Origin: Rhynchopus euleeides
Lineage: Eukaryota; Euglenozoa; Diplonemea; Diplonemida; Diplonemidae
NCBI GenBank assembly: GCA_963210315.1
Contig: OY723267.1
Location: 2,046,001-2,110,000, forward strand
DNA length: 64,000 nucleotides
Reading direction: 5' to 3'
Position numbers and translations under genes: made by a program. Position 1 is the stretch's first letter; every line of letters begins with the position of its first letter. The notes below the pieces were generated by a model. That model was not told where the DNA came from and did not search any database. It saw only the letters and a list, made by a program, of their open reading frames with translations. Positions 32,182 through 42,017 of this stretch are shown in pieces.

Positions 32182-32838
32182 ATGTCTGTGAAGGCCCTGG
32201 TCCTTGTGGCGTGCCTGCTGCCGGTTGTGTCGGCACGCCGCTGCTACAGCGACAGGCAGTGCCCTCCCACGTACTCGTGTGTCGGGCACGTGCGCTTCCC
32301 CTGGATCAGGTTCTGCAAGGCAGACCCGCGCACGCCCCTGCCGACGCCGCTGCCTGCCAAGAAGTGTGTGTTCGACGAGGAGTGCGCTGCGGGTGAGGTG
32401 TGCCAGACGGCGGTGCTGCCCGACAACACGTGCGACACGGAGTCGCGCTGCGTGAAGCGCGTGCCTGTGGGTGGCGCGTGCGGTGAGGTCGAGCCGTGGT
32501 GCAAGCCGAACGTCTGCAGCGAGAACCTTGTGTGCCTGGAGGGGACGTGCGTGCGCCCGACGGTGACGTGCCAGCCGTGGTGCAAGCCTGGTGAGCCCGG
32601 GTGCCCGTGCAACATCAACCAGATCTGCCGTCTGGCGAAGACGAGCGTGACTGAGTGCAGCGCGACGATCGGGCTGTGCGTGGACCGTGTGGGCGAGGGG
32701 AAGTCGTGCGGGCAGTGGTGGGCCCCGTGCTACACGGACCAGTGCCAGGAGGGTCTGGAGTGCAGCAAGTGCGGGCTGGAGGGTGGGTGTGAGGGCATTG
32801 CTGACGCACCGCTTGTGTGCGCTCCCAAGGAGCAGTAA
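32182..32838 (+). CDS. Secreted cysteine-rich protein
   Basis: 218 codons from the ATG at 32182. An in-frame upstream ATG (32080) would add a Thr/His-rich stretch before the signal peptide, so I reject it. Residues 1-18 (MSVKALVLVACLLPVVSA) are a clear signal peptide with cleavage after VSA. The mature part has about 30 Cys in repeating blocks (CYSDRQCPPTYSCVG, CVFDEECAAGEVC, PWCKPNVCSENLVCLEGTC, PWCKPGEPGCPC, CYTDQCQEGLECSKC). The pattern resembles Dickkopf/EGF-like Cys-rich modules found in many protist secreted proteins. It has no catalytic motif, and its role is unknown. Confidence 0.8.
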   Translation: MSVKALVLVACLLPVVSARRCYSDRQCPPTYSCVGHVRFPWIRFCKADPRTPLPTPLPAKKCVFDEECAAGEVCQTAVLPDNTCDTESRCVKRVPVGGACGEVEPWCKPNVCSENLVCLEGTCVRPTVTCQPWCKPGEPGCPCNINQICRLAKTSVTECSATIGLCVDRVGEGKSCGQWWAPCYTDQCQEGLECSKCGLEGGCEGIADAPLVCAPKEQ

Positions 32839-34337
32839 GCAAACTGATATGTGGCGTGCTGCACACAGCATACCATATCACATCACTGCACTGCACTGCA
32901 TTGCATTGCATCCCCCCTCTTTCCGCCAAGCCGCTTTTCTATTTCTGTGTTCTTTGTCACCTCAGCTGTGGCGGTGATGCACACGCTACATTACCACACC
33001 GCAGGGGTGGACAGAACCCTGTGCAGGCACACAAGAAGGTGTCTCCTTTTGATCATGCCATGTTTGAATGTGGCTGACGAGGGTTGTGCGAAGGCACCAC
33101 GCGCCATGTGTTTGTGCCTTGTAAACGCAGAACCCTCTGATGCAAACAAGCTCTGTGTTGCGATGGATTCGTCTTTTTCCGAATCACGCACACAACACCC
33201 TTCTGCGCACATTTGTGTGCTTTTGACGTTCATCCCTGTGTTAGGTGTCTGCTGCTGTGCCGTTCGTGACAAACAAAGACCGCCAGACAACAGTTCACAC
33301 CACAGCGCAAGTTTTGTGGTGGGGTGTTTTCTTCACGTAGGCATCAGCAGCAGTCATCCCCACTCCTTCACAACACCCGACCCCTTTTGACTTGATCATC
33401 AGAGCTGCAGCCCACACGCAAGTGTGGCGCAGTACATCGGGCTGGTGTGCGCAGATCTGGCACACAGCACATGCCGCGGGGTGGCACAAGCACACCACGG
33501 CAACAACAGATCCCCCGATATGTGAAAGAATCCGAAACAGCACGGCCACCGCAGACAGTGGTGACAGCAACTATCAAAGTGCTGCCGCCCACAAGTCGGC
33601 TCCCGCACATCGAGCGGGACAAGCTGATATACAAACGGAAGGGACGTGCCACGCCAAGACGAAGCGCCGAGAGGCCCCACCCGCCCCCACAACCCACCCG
33701 CCCCTCTGTTGCCTCTGACCATATAGGTCCGCCCTTGTTGATGTACACCCTCGCACCCTCCGTCCAGTGCACTTCAGAGTGCCCGCGCCTCTCGCGCCGG
33801 GAGGTGCCAGACGCGCCAGCCAGTACCCGAACTTTCCAGCCATTCAGCTTGTGGGGGCTGGGGGGCGTGGGGTGGTTGCACAAACGGCAACGGCATTCGA
33901 GCCTCCTGCTGCTGTTGCAGCAGTTTCCCCATCCGGCCCCCGTGGGTCCCATCCCGCGGCATTGATTGCCTCAGCCCGCCACAGGGAGACTGCAAGGATG
34001 GCTATCACACCACACACCACCCCTGCCCGCTTTGACGATACCACATACCACCCTTGCAACGCCACCAACCCCACCCCACACCCCCGCAGGGCTGCGGGGG
34101 CAGGGCAGACAAACCCCATACACACAGTAGCCACCCCCACCCGCCCCACCCCCCACCCCCCCCACCAGGCCGCGCAGTCCACCACAAGCCATCCCCCCTC
34201 CGCCCCCCGCAGCAGGGGCGGGAGGGGGGGTGCCCTCGGGGGCCCGGCGTGGCGTGGGAAGGGGCCCGGCGGTGAGACACACACGCGCACACGGCGTGTG
34301 GCACCACAGCAGTCCGCTGTGACAAAGGGCCGATAAG
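32839..34337. other. Intergenic DNA
   Basis: No supported gene. A 34-nt C-rich word at 33675-33708 recurs at 47037-47070. The stretch 34030-34330 is C-rich and probably includes the leader of the NOT1-like gene. Confidence 0.5.
33675..33708. repeat. 34-nt C-rich repeat shared with 47037-47070
   Basis: CCCCACCCGCCCCCACAACC followed by CACCCGCCCCTCTG is found exactly at both places, each between host genes. The flanks are only weakly alike. Confidence 0.6.
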
Positions 34338-37300
34338 ATGGGGGCTGCTGCGTGGGACGAGCCGTCGGGGAGTGGGATTGCTGTTGTCGCAGATGGGGAC
34401 ACGGGGCTGCAGGTCCTGCGCGACGACACGGTGATCGCCAGCAAGGTGCAGAGCTTGGAGGTGCGGGCTGGGGGTGTCTTCGTGAAGGCAGGGGACAGCG
34501 ACGCAGGAACCCTGGTCGAATTCAACCCGAAGGACGAGGCATCGAGGCCCACCCTTCTGCAGAACCTTAAGGAGCTCTGCCAGACACAGGGCGTGACGCA
34601 CACCACGCAGCCTTCGGCTGACGGGGCAGAGCCAGCCTCTGCAGAGAAGAAGGTGAATGCTGTCGCTGCACCCAGTGGCTTGGAGACAGGCGCGCCTGCT
34701 GCGAACTTCGAGAAGGCAGTTGATGATTCTGCCCAGCTCTGCGCAGGTAGCTTTGGGGTGTGCCACTGCGGGACTGGCCCTGCTTCGCAGTATGTCATCG
34801 CGCGTGCGGCGGGCAACACGCTCGCGGGGGATGTGGCGCTGCTGAGCAGCGTCGGGCAGCACAGAAATATCGCAAAACTCGCCAGCCACTCCAACGCGCA
34901 GGGCGACGTGTTGTGGCTCTCCTACATCTCGGCACCGGTGCACACCACACTCCACCTTGCCCTCGTTGACGACACCACCGCAGCCAAGCTGACGTGGCCC
35001 ACCCGCATCTCTATCGCGCTGGGGATCACCCGCGCGCTGCAGCACCTCAACAGCCTCCAGCCGCCCCTCACCCACAGGGATGTGACATCGCGCAACGTGC
35101 TCCTCCAGGGTGGCGCGTTTGTCCCGAAGCTGCTTTGGGCAGGGATGTCCAGCCTCATCGACCCCAAGGAGCCCTTCGGCACTGCGGGCTACCTCGCCCC
35201 GGAGTACTCCAGCGGGCAGGCCGCGTGGTCCGTCAGCGCAGAGGTGTTCTCCCTGGGTGTGGTGATGGGGGAGATTGTGAGCGGGATGACGCCCAGCGGT
35301 GACGAGCACCTCATCCTGATGAGCGACATGCGTCTGGACGAGGTGGCTGAGATGGTGGAGCCGCTCACCGCTCTCTCGGAGAGGTGCCGCGACGACGACG
35401 TGGCGTCCCGCCCGACCTACGCGGAGCTCGTCGCGGAGCTGGAGGGCACGCCGGGTTCCGACGCGCATGACAACGCGCCGGAGGAGGACATCCCCCCAAC
35501 CCCTGTGGCACCTCCATCCCCCGCACCGCCTGTCGATTCGCCTCCCCAGCAGCAGCAGCAGCAGCAGGAGCCGGAGCAGGGCCAGGAGCCACCCCTGCAG
35601 GACGACGCTGCAGCCCCGCCTTTGCAGGACGGCGAGAAGGAGGAGGCCGAGGAGAAGGGGAAGGCCGAGGGCGACAGCGGCGAAGCAGAGGCAGTGGCGG
35701 AGGAGGCTGATGCGCCACCCGCCACGGATGGGTCCGACGAGGGCCCGGTGCTGCTGGAGGCGGACGAGGGCAGCCCCGCGATGCTGGAGGAGGATGCGCA
35801 GGCGGAGCCGCAGGAGGTTCTGGAGGGGCGCCTGCTGGAGGCTGTCGGGGCGGCGAGCGGTGCCCAGGCTGTTCTGATCCCGGCGCGTGTGTTCAGCGGG
35901 AAGGGGGCCGATCTCGCCGAGGGCGCCTTCGGGGTTGTGTCGCGCCTGCCTGTCGGGGGGAAGAACGTTGTCGTTGCATATGCCAGGGTTCTGGCGGAGC
36001 AGGTCGACGCCGCGGCGGCTGCCGCGCGTGTCGCAGCGATCCACAACGAGGTGGGCGTGCCGCTCGCCGCGTATTCCCCCATTGCGAACGGGAGCATGTG
36101 GCTTGCCTACCGTGCCTCGGAGGAGACCACCCTGATGGACTACCTCGTGACGGACAGCCTCGCGGTGAAGCTGACGTGGCCCACCCGCATCTCTATCGCG
36201 CTGGGGATCACCCGCGCGCTGCAGCACCTCAACAGCCTCCAGCCGCCCCTCACCCACAGGGATGTGACATCGCGCAACGTGCTCCTCCAGGGTGGCGCGT
36301 TTGTCCCGAAGCTGCTTTGGGCAGGGATGTCCAGCCTCATCGACCCCAAGGAGCCCTTCGGCACTGCGGGCTACCTCGCCCCGGAGTACTCCAGCGGGCA
36401 GGCCGCGTGGTCCGTCAGCGCAGAGGTGTTCTCCCTGGGTGTGGTGATGGGGGAGATTGTGAGCGGGACGCTGGCGACTGCGGAGTCTGTGGGGATGGGG
36501 CTGATGAGCATCTCGGACATGCGCCTCGTGGATGACACCGCTGAGGTGGTGGACACCCTGACAAGCCTGTCGGAGAAGTGCATGCACGAGAACCCCAGCA
36601 TGCGGCCCAACTACGCAGAGGCGGCGAGCCTTCTCAGCAGGGTCGAGCAGGCGGCAAGCCCCGAGCCCCCCGTGCAGCAGCAGCAGCCCGCAGCAGTGGC
36701 CCAGCCTGCCGCAATAGTGCAGCAGCCTGCACCTGTTGCCGCGATGGATCCGCCGAAGCAGCCCACGCCGCCGCAGCCTGCCCAGCCCGCGCAGGGTGCC
36801 CCAGAGGGTGCCTGCCACATGTGTTGGAAGAAGCTTCCTGCGACGGTGACGAAGCTGTCTGAGGCGGGGTTCCAGTGTCCCGCCGTGCCGGGGGTGGCGC
36901 CGAGGTGCTTTGCGTGCAACCAGTGTCTGTCTGCCTACTTCAAGAAGAACTTCGACGCGAATGTGTCCGGGCAGGGGATCAAGTGCACCCGGTGCAACCA
37001 GAAGTTCCAAGACGAGGTGATCAACAAGAAGTTCATCGAGGATGAGGGCAATGCCTACTTCGCGAAGATCTACAAGGGGGACATGCGCATGGAGGAGCTG
37101 ATCGAGGTGCTCCGGAAGTACAAAAACTACGGGGAGCGCACCAAGGAGCACCTGGTGTACCGGTGCATGATCCAGTGCCTCTTCTCGGAGCTCAACTACC
37201 TCGACAACTACCCGCCGAAGGAGCTGAAGGTGACGGCGGACCTTCTGGGCGGGCTGATCGCCAGCAAGGCCCTGAAGGACGACAGCATAAAGGAGGCCCT

Positions 37301-40300
37301 GCAGTTCATCGTGCAGAAGCTGGCCACGCTGAAACCGCAGGTCCCGCTGGACAGCCAACCGCCCCCTGTGCGGTTCGCCGTGTGGTCGCTGTCGCACTTC
37401 ATGCCGCGCCTGCCGGAGTGGGACCAGTTCCGCGAGGCCCTCAAGGAGGTGCTCAACGTGCAGGCGCTGTGTGCCCTGCTCCCAGGCCTGGATGCCCACC
37501 TGGGGGTGCGGCGCCCGTCGCCCGCCCCCGCTCCTGCCCCGGAGCCGGCGCTGCCCCCGCAGAAGCCTGCAGCCCCGACGGGTCCTCAGGAGCGGACCAT
37601 CGGGTCGGCGCACATCTTCGACATCTCCACAATCGAGTCTGGGCGGCAGCACGTCAAGCCGGACCAGGAGACGCAGGACAGGCTCTCCTTTGTGACGAAC
37701 AACGTCGACAAGAACAACATCGACACCTGCGTGCGTGAGGTGCAGGAGGTGCTTCGCCCAGAGTGGGTCGGCTTCTTCGGGGAGTACATGGTGGTGAAGC
37801 GTGCCTCCCTGGAGCCCAACTTCCACAAGCTCTACATGGAGCTCCTGGACAAGGTGGGTAACAAGGCGCTGAGCGAAAGCGTTGTGGTGTCGACGGTGCA
37901 CGCCGTAAAGCAGCTCCTCGCCTCCGACAAGTGCCGCGACCCCAGCGAGCGGACTCTGCTGAAGAACCTGGGCAGCTGGCTCGGCCTGCTGACGGTGGGG
38001 CGCAACCGCCCCCTGATGGCGCGGCGGCTGGACCTGAAGGGGATGCTGCGCGGGTCTGTGGCGGAGGGCATGCTGCCGGTGGTGCTGCCCTTCGTGGTGA
38101 AGATCATCGAGCATGTCGTGCACAGCCCGCTGTTCCGCCCGCCCAACCCGTGGACCATGCAGATCCTGCACCTGATGGGCGACATCTACTCCCTGAAGAT
38201 CAAGCTCATGCTGAAGTTCGAGGTGGAGGTGCTGTGCAAGAACCTCGACCTGGATCTCAGCGCCTCCACCGACCCCACCCCCCAGGGGCAGGAGCAGCGC
38301 CGCCGCATCCATGCGCTCTACGAGGATGCTGAGGCGGGGCTGCGCCCGAAGCCTGAGAACCTCGAGCCGGTTGTGAAGCCCAGGCCGTTCACAACACCTC
38401 CGAAGCCTGTGGCCTCTGCAGAGCCTGTTCAGGTGCAAGCCACTGCAGTGCCTGCCGGGCAGCAGCAGCAGCCACCCCAGCAGAAGGTGGAAGAGTGGGG
38501 CGCGGTATGCAAAAGCCTATTGTTGTGTTTACACCTGAGAGAAAGACATCCTCTGCCTGTGTGAGCCGCGGGTGAATGTATCAAGGGTGAGTGAACCGTG
38601 CAGTGTCAGTGTGTGTTGTGTGGCGTAGAGTGCAGCATATGAGCCCCGCTCTGTGCGACCTGCACTGAACAAATAAGCCGAGAGAGCGTGTGTTTGTGGC
38701 AGGAGAGGGGGTGGGTGGGCCCTGTGCCACACAAACGCCCAACAGCAAAAGCCGACTGGCGAAGGGGAGGCAGGATGGATCAACATGAGCCAGCAGGCAG
38801 GTGCGGAGAAGAAGATCTGGAGGGTATGTTTGCGATGGAGGGTCGGGGAGGGGGTGATGGGGGGGGATGGTGACAAGATTGGCCTTTCTGCTGTACCCTT
38901 TCTCCATCCCGTGCTGCACAGGACAACTTCCGGAAAAGCTTCGAGGAGCAGGTGCAGGTTGCCGCTGCCTACAAGGAGACGGTTGCCAATGCGATGGAGC
39001 GTGCCACGAAGGAGGTTATCCGGCCTGTTGTGGAGCGCAGCATCTGCATTGCCCGCACCGCAACCGTCGAGCTGGTATGTTTCAATAAAGGGGTTTCAAC
39101 AGCGGCCTTCCCGCTGCCTGAGCAATATCGGGAGGCGCAACGACACATCGCTTGTTCCACAATGTGAAGGCGGCAGCGTCTCCCTGCGTCCACACTCTGC
39201 CCTGGCGGGATGCTCGCTTCATGCTGGTGTTGTCTCCCTTCCACAGGTGACGAAGGACTTCGCTCTCGACCAGGACAAGGAAAAGATGCACGAGGCTGCA
39301 CAGATGATGGTGAAGTGCCTCGTCGCACACCTCGCCAACGTGACCTGCAAGGAGATGCTGAAGCAGTCTCTGCGGAAAGAGCTGTGCAAGGACCTGAACC
39401 GGCCCGACAAAGACGGCGGTGTGGAGGACATGGTGCGGGACAACCTGGACGTGTGCATGCGGCTTATCGAGAAGGTGGCCGTGCATGAGGCCAGCTCCGA
39501 CATCAAGGAGCACCTTGCAAAGAAGGGCACGGTGCAGCTCCCCGATGTCGCGATGCGGCTGCCCCCGGAACACCGCCCGGAGGTGCTGCAGGCCCTGCAC
39601 ATGAAGGTGTACCATGACTTCGAGCGCATGCAGAGCACCGACAACGGCTCGCAGGAGGAGACTCAGAAGGCGATCGAGCGTCTGTTGGGCATCCTGCTGG
39701 GTATCGAACAGGCGGCTGAGAGCCACTATGAAGAGTCGACACCGAGTGATGACAACATGCTCTCGCTGACGAACCAGAACTTCACGCAGCAGACGCAGTC
39801 GGTGCACCACGAGAGCATCAAGAAGTACCTCTGCAGCATCCCGAGCCTGATCATGGAGGACCACGCCCCCGCCTTCGCGGAGACGATCTTCACCATGGTG
39901 TTTGAGATCGACAACCGCATCGCCGCGGAGAAGGAGAAGAAGAAGAACAACGAGCCCTGCAACGGCCTCTACGTCGCCATGCTGCTCAACGAAGTCTGCC
40001 TCTTCATCCTGCAGTCGGTCCGCGAGAGGAAGGCGAAGATCACGGCAGACCTCACGAAGCAGTACCTCCGCCACGAGCGGAGATGGTATGCAGGAGGGAG
40101 CCAGGTGCAACGAATGGTGGGGAGGGGAGGGGGTGGGGTTGTAGGTGGTGTGGGCAGGTTGATATTGTCATCTCCCTCTCGCTGTGTGGCAGGAAGGCGA
40201 AGGATATTGCTGTCAACTTCATCCGCCTGAAGCTGATCGATGTGGCGGAGTTCGACTCGAAGCTGACGGAGGCATTGCAGGTATGTTCTCCAGGATGAGG

Positions 40301-40623
40301 GTTGGTTGTACGCCTTGTAAACACCGGCGAAACTCCGTCTGAACCCACCGCCGAAAAAGTGGTGAAGCGCAAGGCAAATCACAGGAGGTTTATTTGCAAC
40401 AGCTTCGGCAACAACACCTATACAACCCACACAGGTGAACGAGCCCCAGCGCCAGGTGGTGGAGTTTGCCAGTGGCATTGTCCAGAAGTGCCTGCTCGAT
40501 GAGAAGCTGACCTCGCAGAAGGACCTCAAGCAGACGCTGGAGGCCCTGACCCACATCGCAAACAAGGGTTCGAAGAAGCAGCAGCAACAGCAGCAGCAGC
40601 AGCAGCTCGCTGGCGGTGGGTGA
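34338..40623 (+). CDS. Fusion: tandem kinase-like domains + Cys-rich zinc module + CCR4-NOT scaffold (NOT1-like)
   Basis: The first exon (34338-38504, 1389 codons) is one open frame, with five short introns after it; about 1820 residues in all. Residues about 130-385 and 515-770 are two kinase-like domains with an HRDVTSRNVLL catalytic loop and LAPEYSSGQAAWSV activation-segment end. DFG is replaced by LLWAGMSS, so both look catalytically weak or dead. Residues about 826-885 hold a Cys-rich zinc-binding-like module (CHMCW...CFACNQC...CTRCNQ). Residues about 905-1045 match the NOT1 TTP-binding domain (RCMIQCLFSELNYLDNYPPKEL). Residues about 1114-1305 match its MIF4G domain, which binds CAF1 deadenylase (SLEPNFHKLYMELLD, TLLKNLGSWLGLLTVGRNRP, FRPPNPWTM). 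Later exons carry the DUF3819 region (VVERSICIARTATVELVTKDFALDQ). NOT1 scaffolds mRNA deadenylation. The C-terminal NOT-module domain is not found before 40623. Confidence 0.85.
34986..35286 (+). repeat. 301-bp exact intragenic duplication, copy 1 (in kinase-like domain 1)
   Basis: Identical by eye to 36168-36468 (offset 1182). It encodes KLTWPTRISIALGITRALQH through GEIVSG, including HRDVTSRN and the APE-like motif. Sequence on both sides diverges abruptly, which points to gene conversion or a recent copy. Confidence 0.85.
36168..36468 (+). repeat. 301-bp exact intragenic duplication, copy 2 (in kinase-like domain 2)
   Basis: Pairs with 34986-35286. The N-lobes of the two kinase-like domains are clearly different, so the homogenised part is the C-lobe core only. 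Confidence 0.85.
38505..38796 (+). other. Intron 1 of the NOT1-like gene (acceptor uncertain)
   Basis: The donor is GTATGC after codon 1389. Possible in-frame acceptors end at 38769 or 38796, leaving an exon that encodes QAGAEKKIWR or a few residues more. The intron contains a segment like 31427-31470. Confidence 0.5.
38824..38921 (+). other. Intron 2 of the NOT1-like gene
   Basis: GTATGTTT...GCTGCACAG, phase 0. It joins KKIWR to DNFRKSFEEQVQVAAAYKET. Confidence 0.75.
39075..39246 (+). other. Intron 3 of the NOT1-like gene
   Basis: GTATGTTT...CTTCCACAG, phase 0. It joins RTATVEL to VTKDFALDQDK, restoring the conserved DUF3819 block. Confidence 0.85.
40086..40192 (+). other. Intron 4 of the NOT1-like gene
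   Basis: GTATGCAG...GTGTGGCAG, phase 2. It splits a Trp codon between HERRW and KAKDIAVNFIR. Confidence 0.8.
40281..40434 (+). other. Intron 5 of the NOT1-like gene
   Basis: GTATGTTC...CCACACAG, phase 0. It joins LTEALQ to VNEPQRQVVEFASG. The last exon ends in a Gln run (CAG repeats near 40580-40605) and stops at 40621-40623. Confidence 0.8.
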
Positions 40624-41342
40624 AAAAATTGCGCTCGCTGTCTAATTTTTTTTGTTTCCAGCAGGGGGTTTCTGTAGCCGCTCCCCCCCACGCGCCCTTT
40701 TTTTTGTTGAAACCAACGCCTCCACTTCGTTCACGCCCCGTTGTTTTTTTCCCTCCTTGTTGCTTGTGCGACCCGCTGCCCCCCCCCCCCTATATTTGAA
40801 ACCCCAACTGCCAGCTTTAAAATGTTGAAGGAGAAGAGAGAAATGGCAAATGGAACAAAGAACGGCTTGCCCCGCCTCTTGCCCGCCTCTCCCTTTGCGG
40901 TGGGTGATTTTTTTCTTCTCTCGTCGAGGTTGAGCTATCTGGTGGGCCCAAACACTACCCGGACTCTGTGTGTTTTTTGTGTAATTTTGCTTGACCCACC
41001 CTGGTGTCTCTCGAGCGGTAAACCATCCCCCGTTGTTTTTGAAAAGCATGCACTATATGCGCACGAACGTATAGGGAGAGGCGACTTCCCGGTGGTGGGG
41101 CTGTCCCTCTTGCTGTGGGAATATCTGGCCCGTTTTCTCAGCAGCTTCACCTGTTTTTGCCGTCAAATGCCCGGCAAAAAGTTGCCATCACATTTGATAT
41201 GTCGCACTGGGCCTGCCTCCGGACAGCCCACCCCGATCAATCAACTGCTTAGTTTTCTCTTAGCAAGACTCTTTTTTGGTCGGGCCGACTCATCCGAAAC
41301 AAAATGTGTCTTCAATTATTTTTTTTACTTCACGCGCAGAAA
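40624..41342. other. Intergenic DNA
   Basis: No supported gene. T-rich and C-rich runs are present. The frame at 40741-41367 has no recognisable domain and ends inside a MITE. Confidence 0.5.
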
Positions 41343-42009
41343 CAGGTGTATTTCTAGTGGGGGATGAGGATGAGTCTTTTTGGCATCCGCCCTTTTTCCG
41401 GTTTTTTTCCAGCCAAAACCAGGTTTTTTTTCCAGCAAAAAACCGGTTTTTTTCCAGCCAAAATCTGGCTTTTTTTCCAGCCAAGAGCCAGACGTTCACT
41501 ACCGTGGCCTCCGGCGGCTGGGGGGCTCCGCCCCCCAGACCCCCCTGTGGCGGATGTCTCGTACCCAAGTCCTTCGATTCCCATCAGGTCAGGAATCCAA
41601 CAGCTCCGGTAGTCTCAGGAGGACGCAGCCAACTCACACAGAATCTGTACGCCCACACTGAACAGATGTTCACTACCGTGGCCTCCGGCGGCTGGGGGGC
41701 TCCGCCCCCAGACCCCCCGTGGAGCGTGTGTTTGCCCGTCTAGTAACCGCAGCAAGTCCTTGGGCTGTTTCAGCTGGCATATCGGGGGGGTGTCGTCGGA
41801 ATAACGGTCCCGAAAGCCGTTTTTTTGGGTTTTCCTCCAGCACCCGAGGATGGCGCGAGCGGGAGGAACCGTGGAAGGAACCCATTTGGTGCAAGACCAA
41901 GGGCCCCACACTGGGGAGGAGGGACATTGGGTACCATTTTTTGCTGGAAAAAAGCGGGGATGAATCGGGGATTTTTGGCTGGGAAGACCGGGGATTAAAA
42001 ACACACCTG
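41343..42009. mobile_element. hAT-like non-autonomous element (MITE), copy 2
   Basis: Ends CAGGTGTATTT and AAACACACCTG, flanked by a perfect 8-bp duplication CGCAGAAA (41335-41342 and 42010-42017). It is homologous, in inverse orientation, to 261-755. It is longer because about 180 bp are added with a second copy of the GTTCACTACCGTGGCCTCCG block (41499-41550 and 41677-41727). Confidence 0.87.
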
Positions 42010-42017
42010 CGCAGAAA

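Noticed and set aside
34005-38438. Very long minus-strand open frame (1477 codons) opposite the NOT1-like gene
   Set aside because: It is the antisense shadow of a GC-rich coding exon; its composition is His/Leu/Arg-biased with no domain, while the plus strand matches NOT1 domains and splices correctly.
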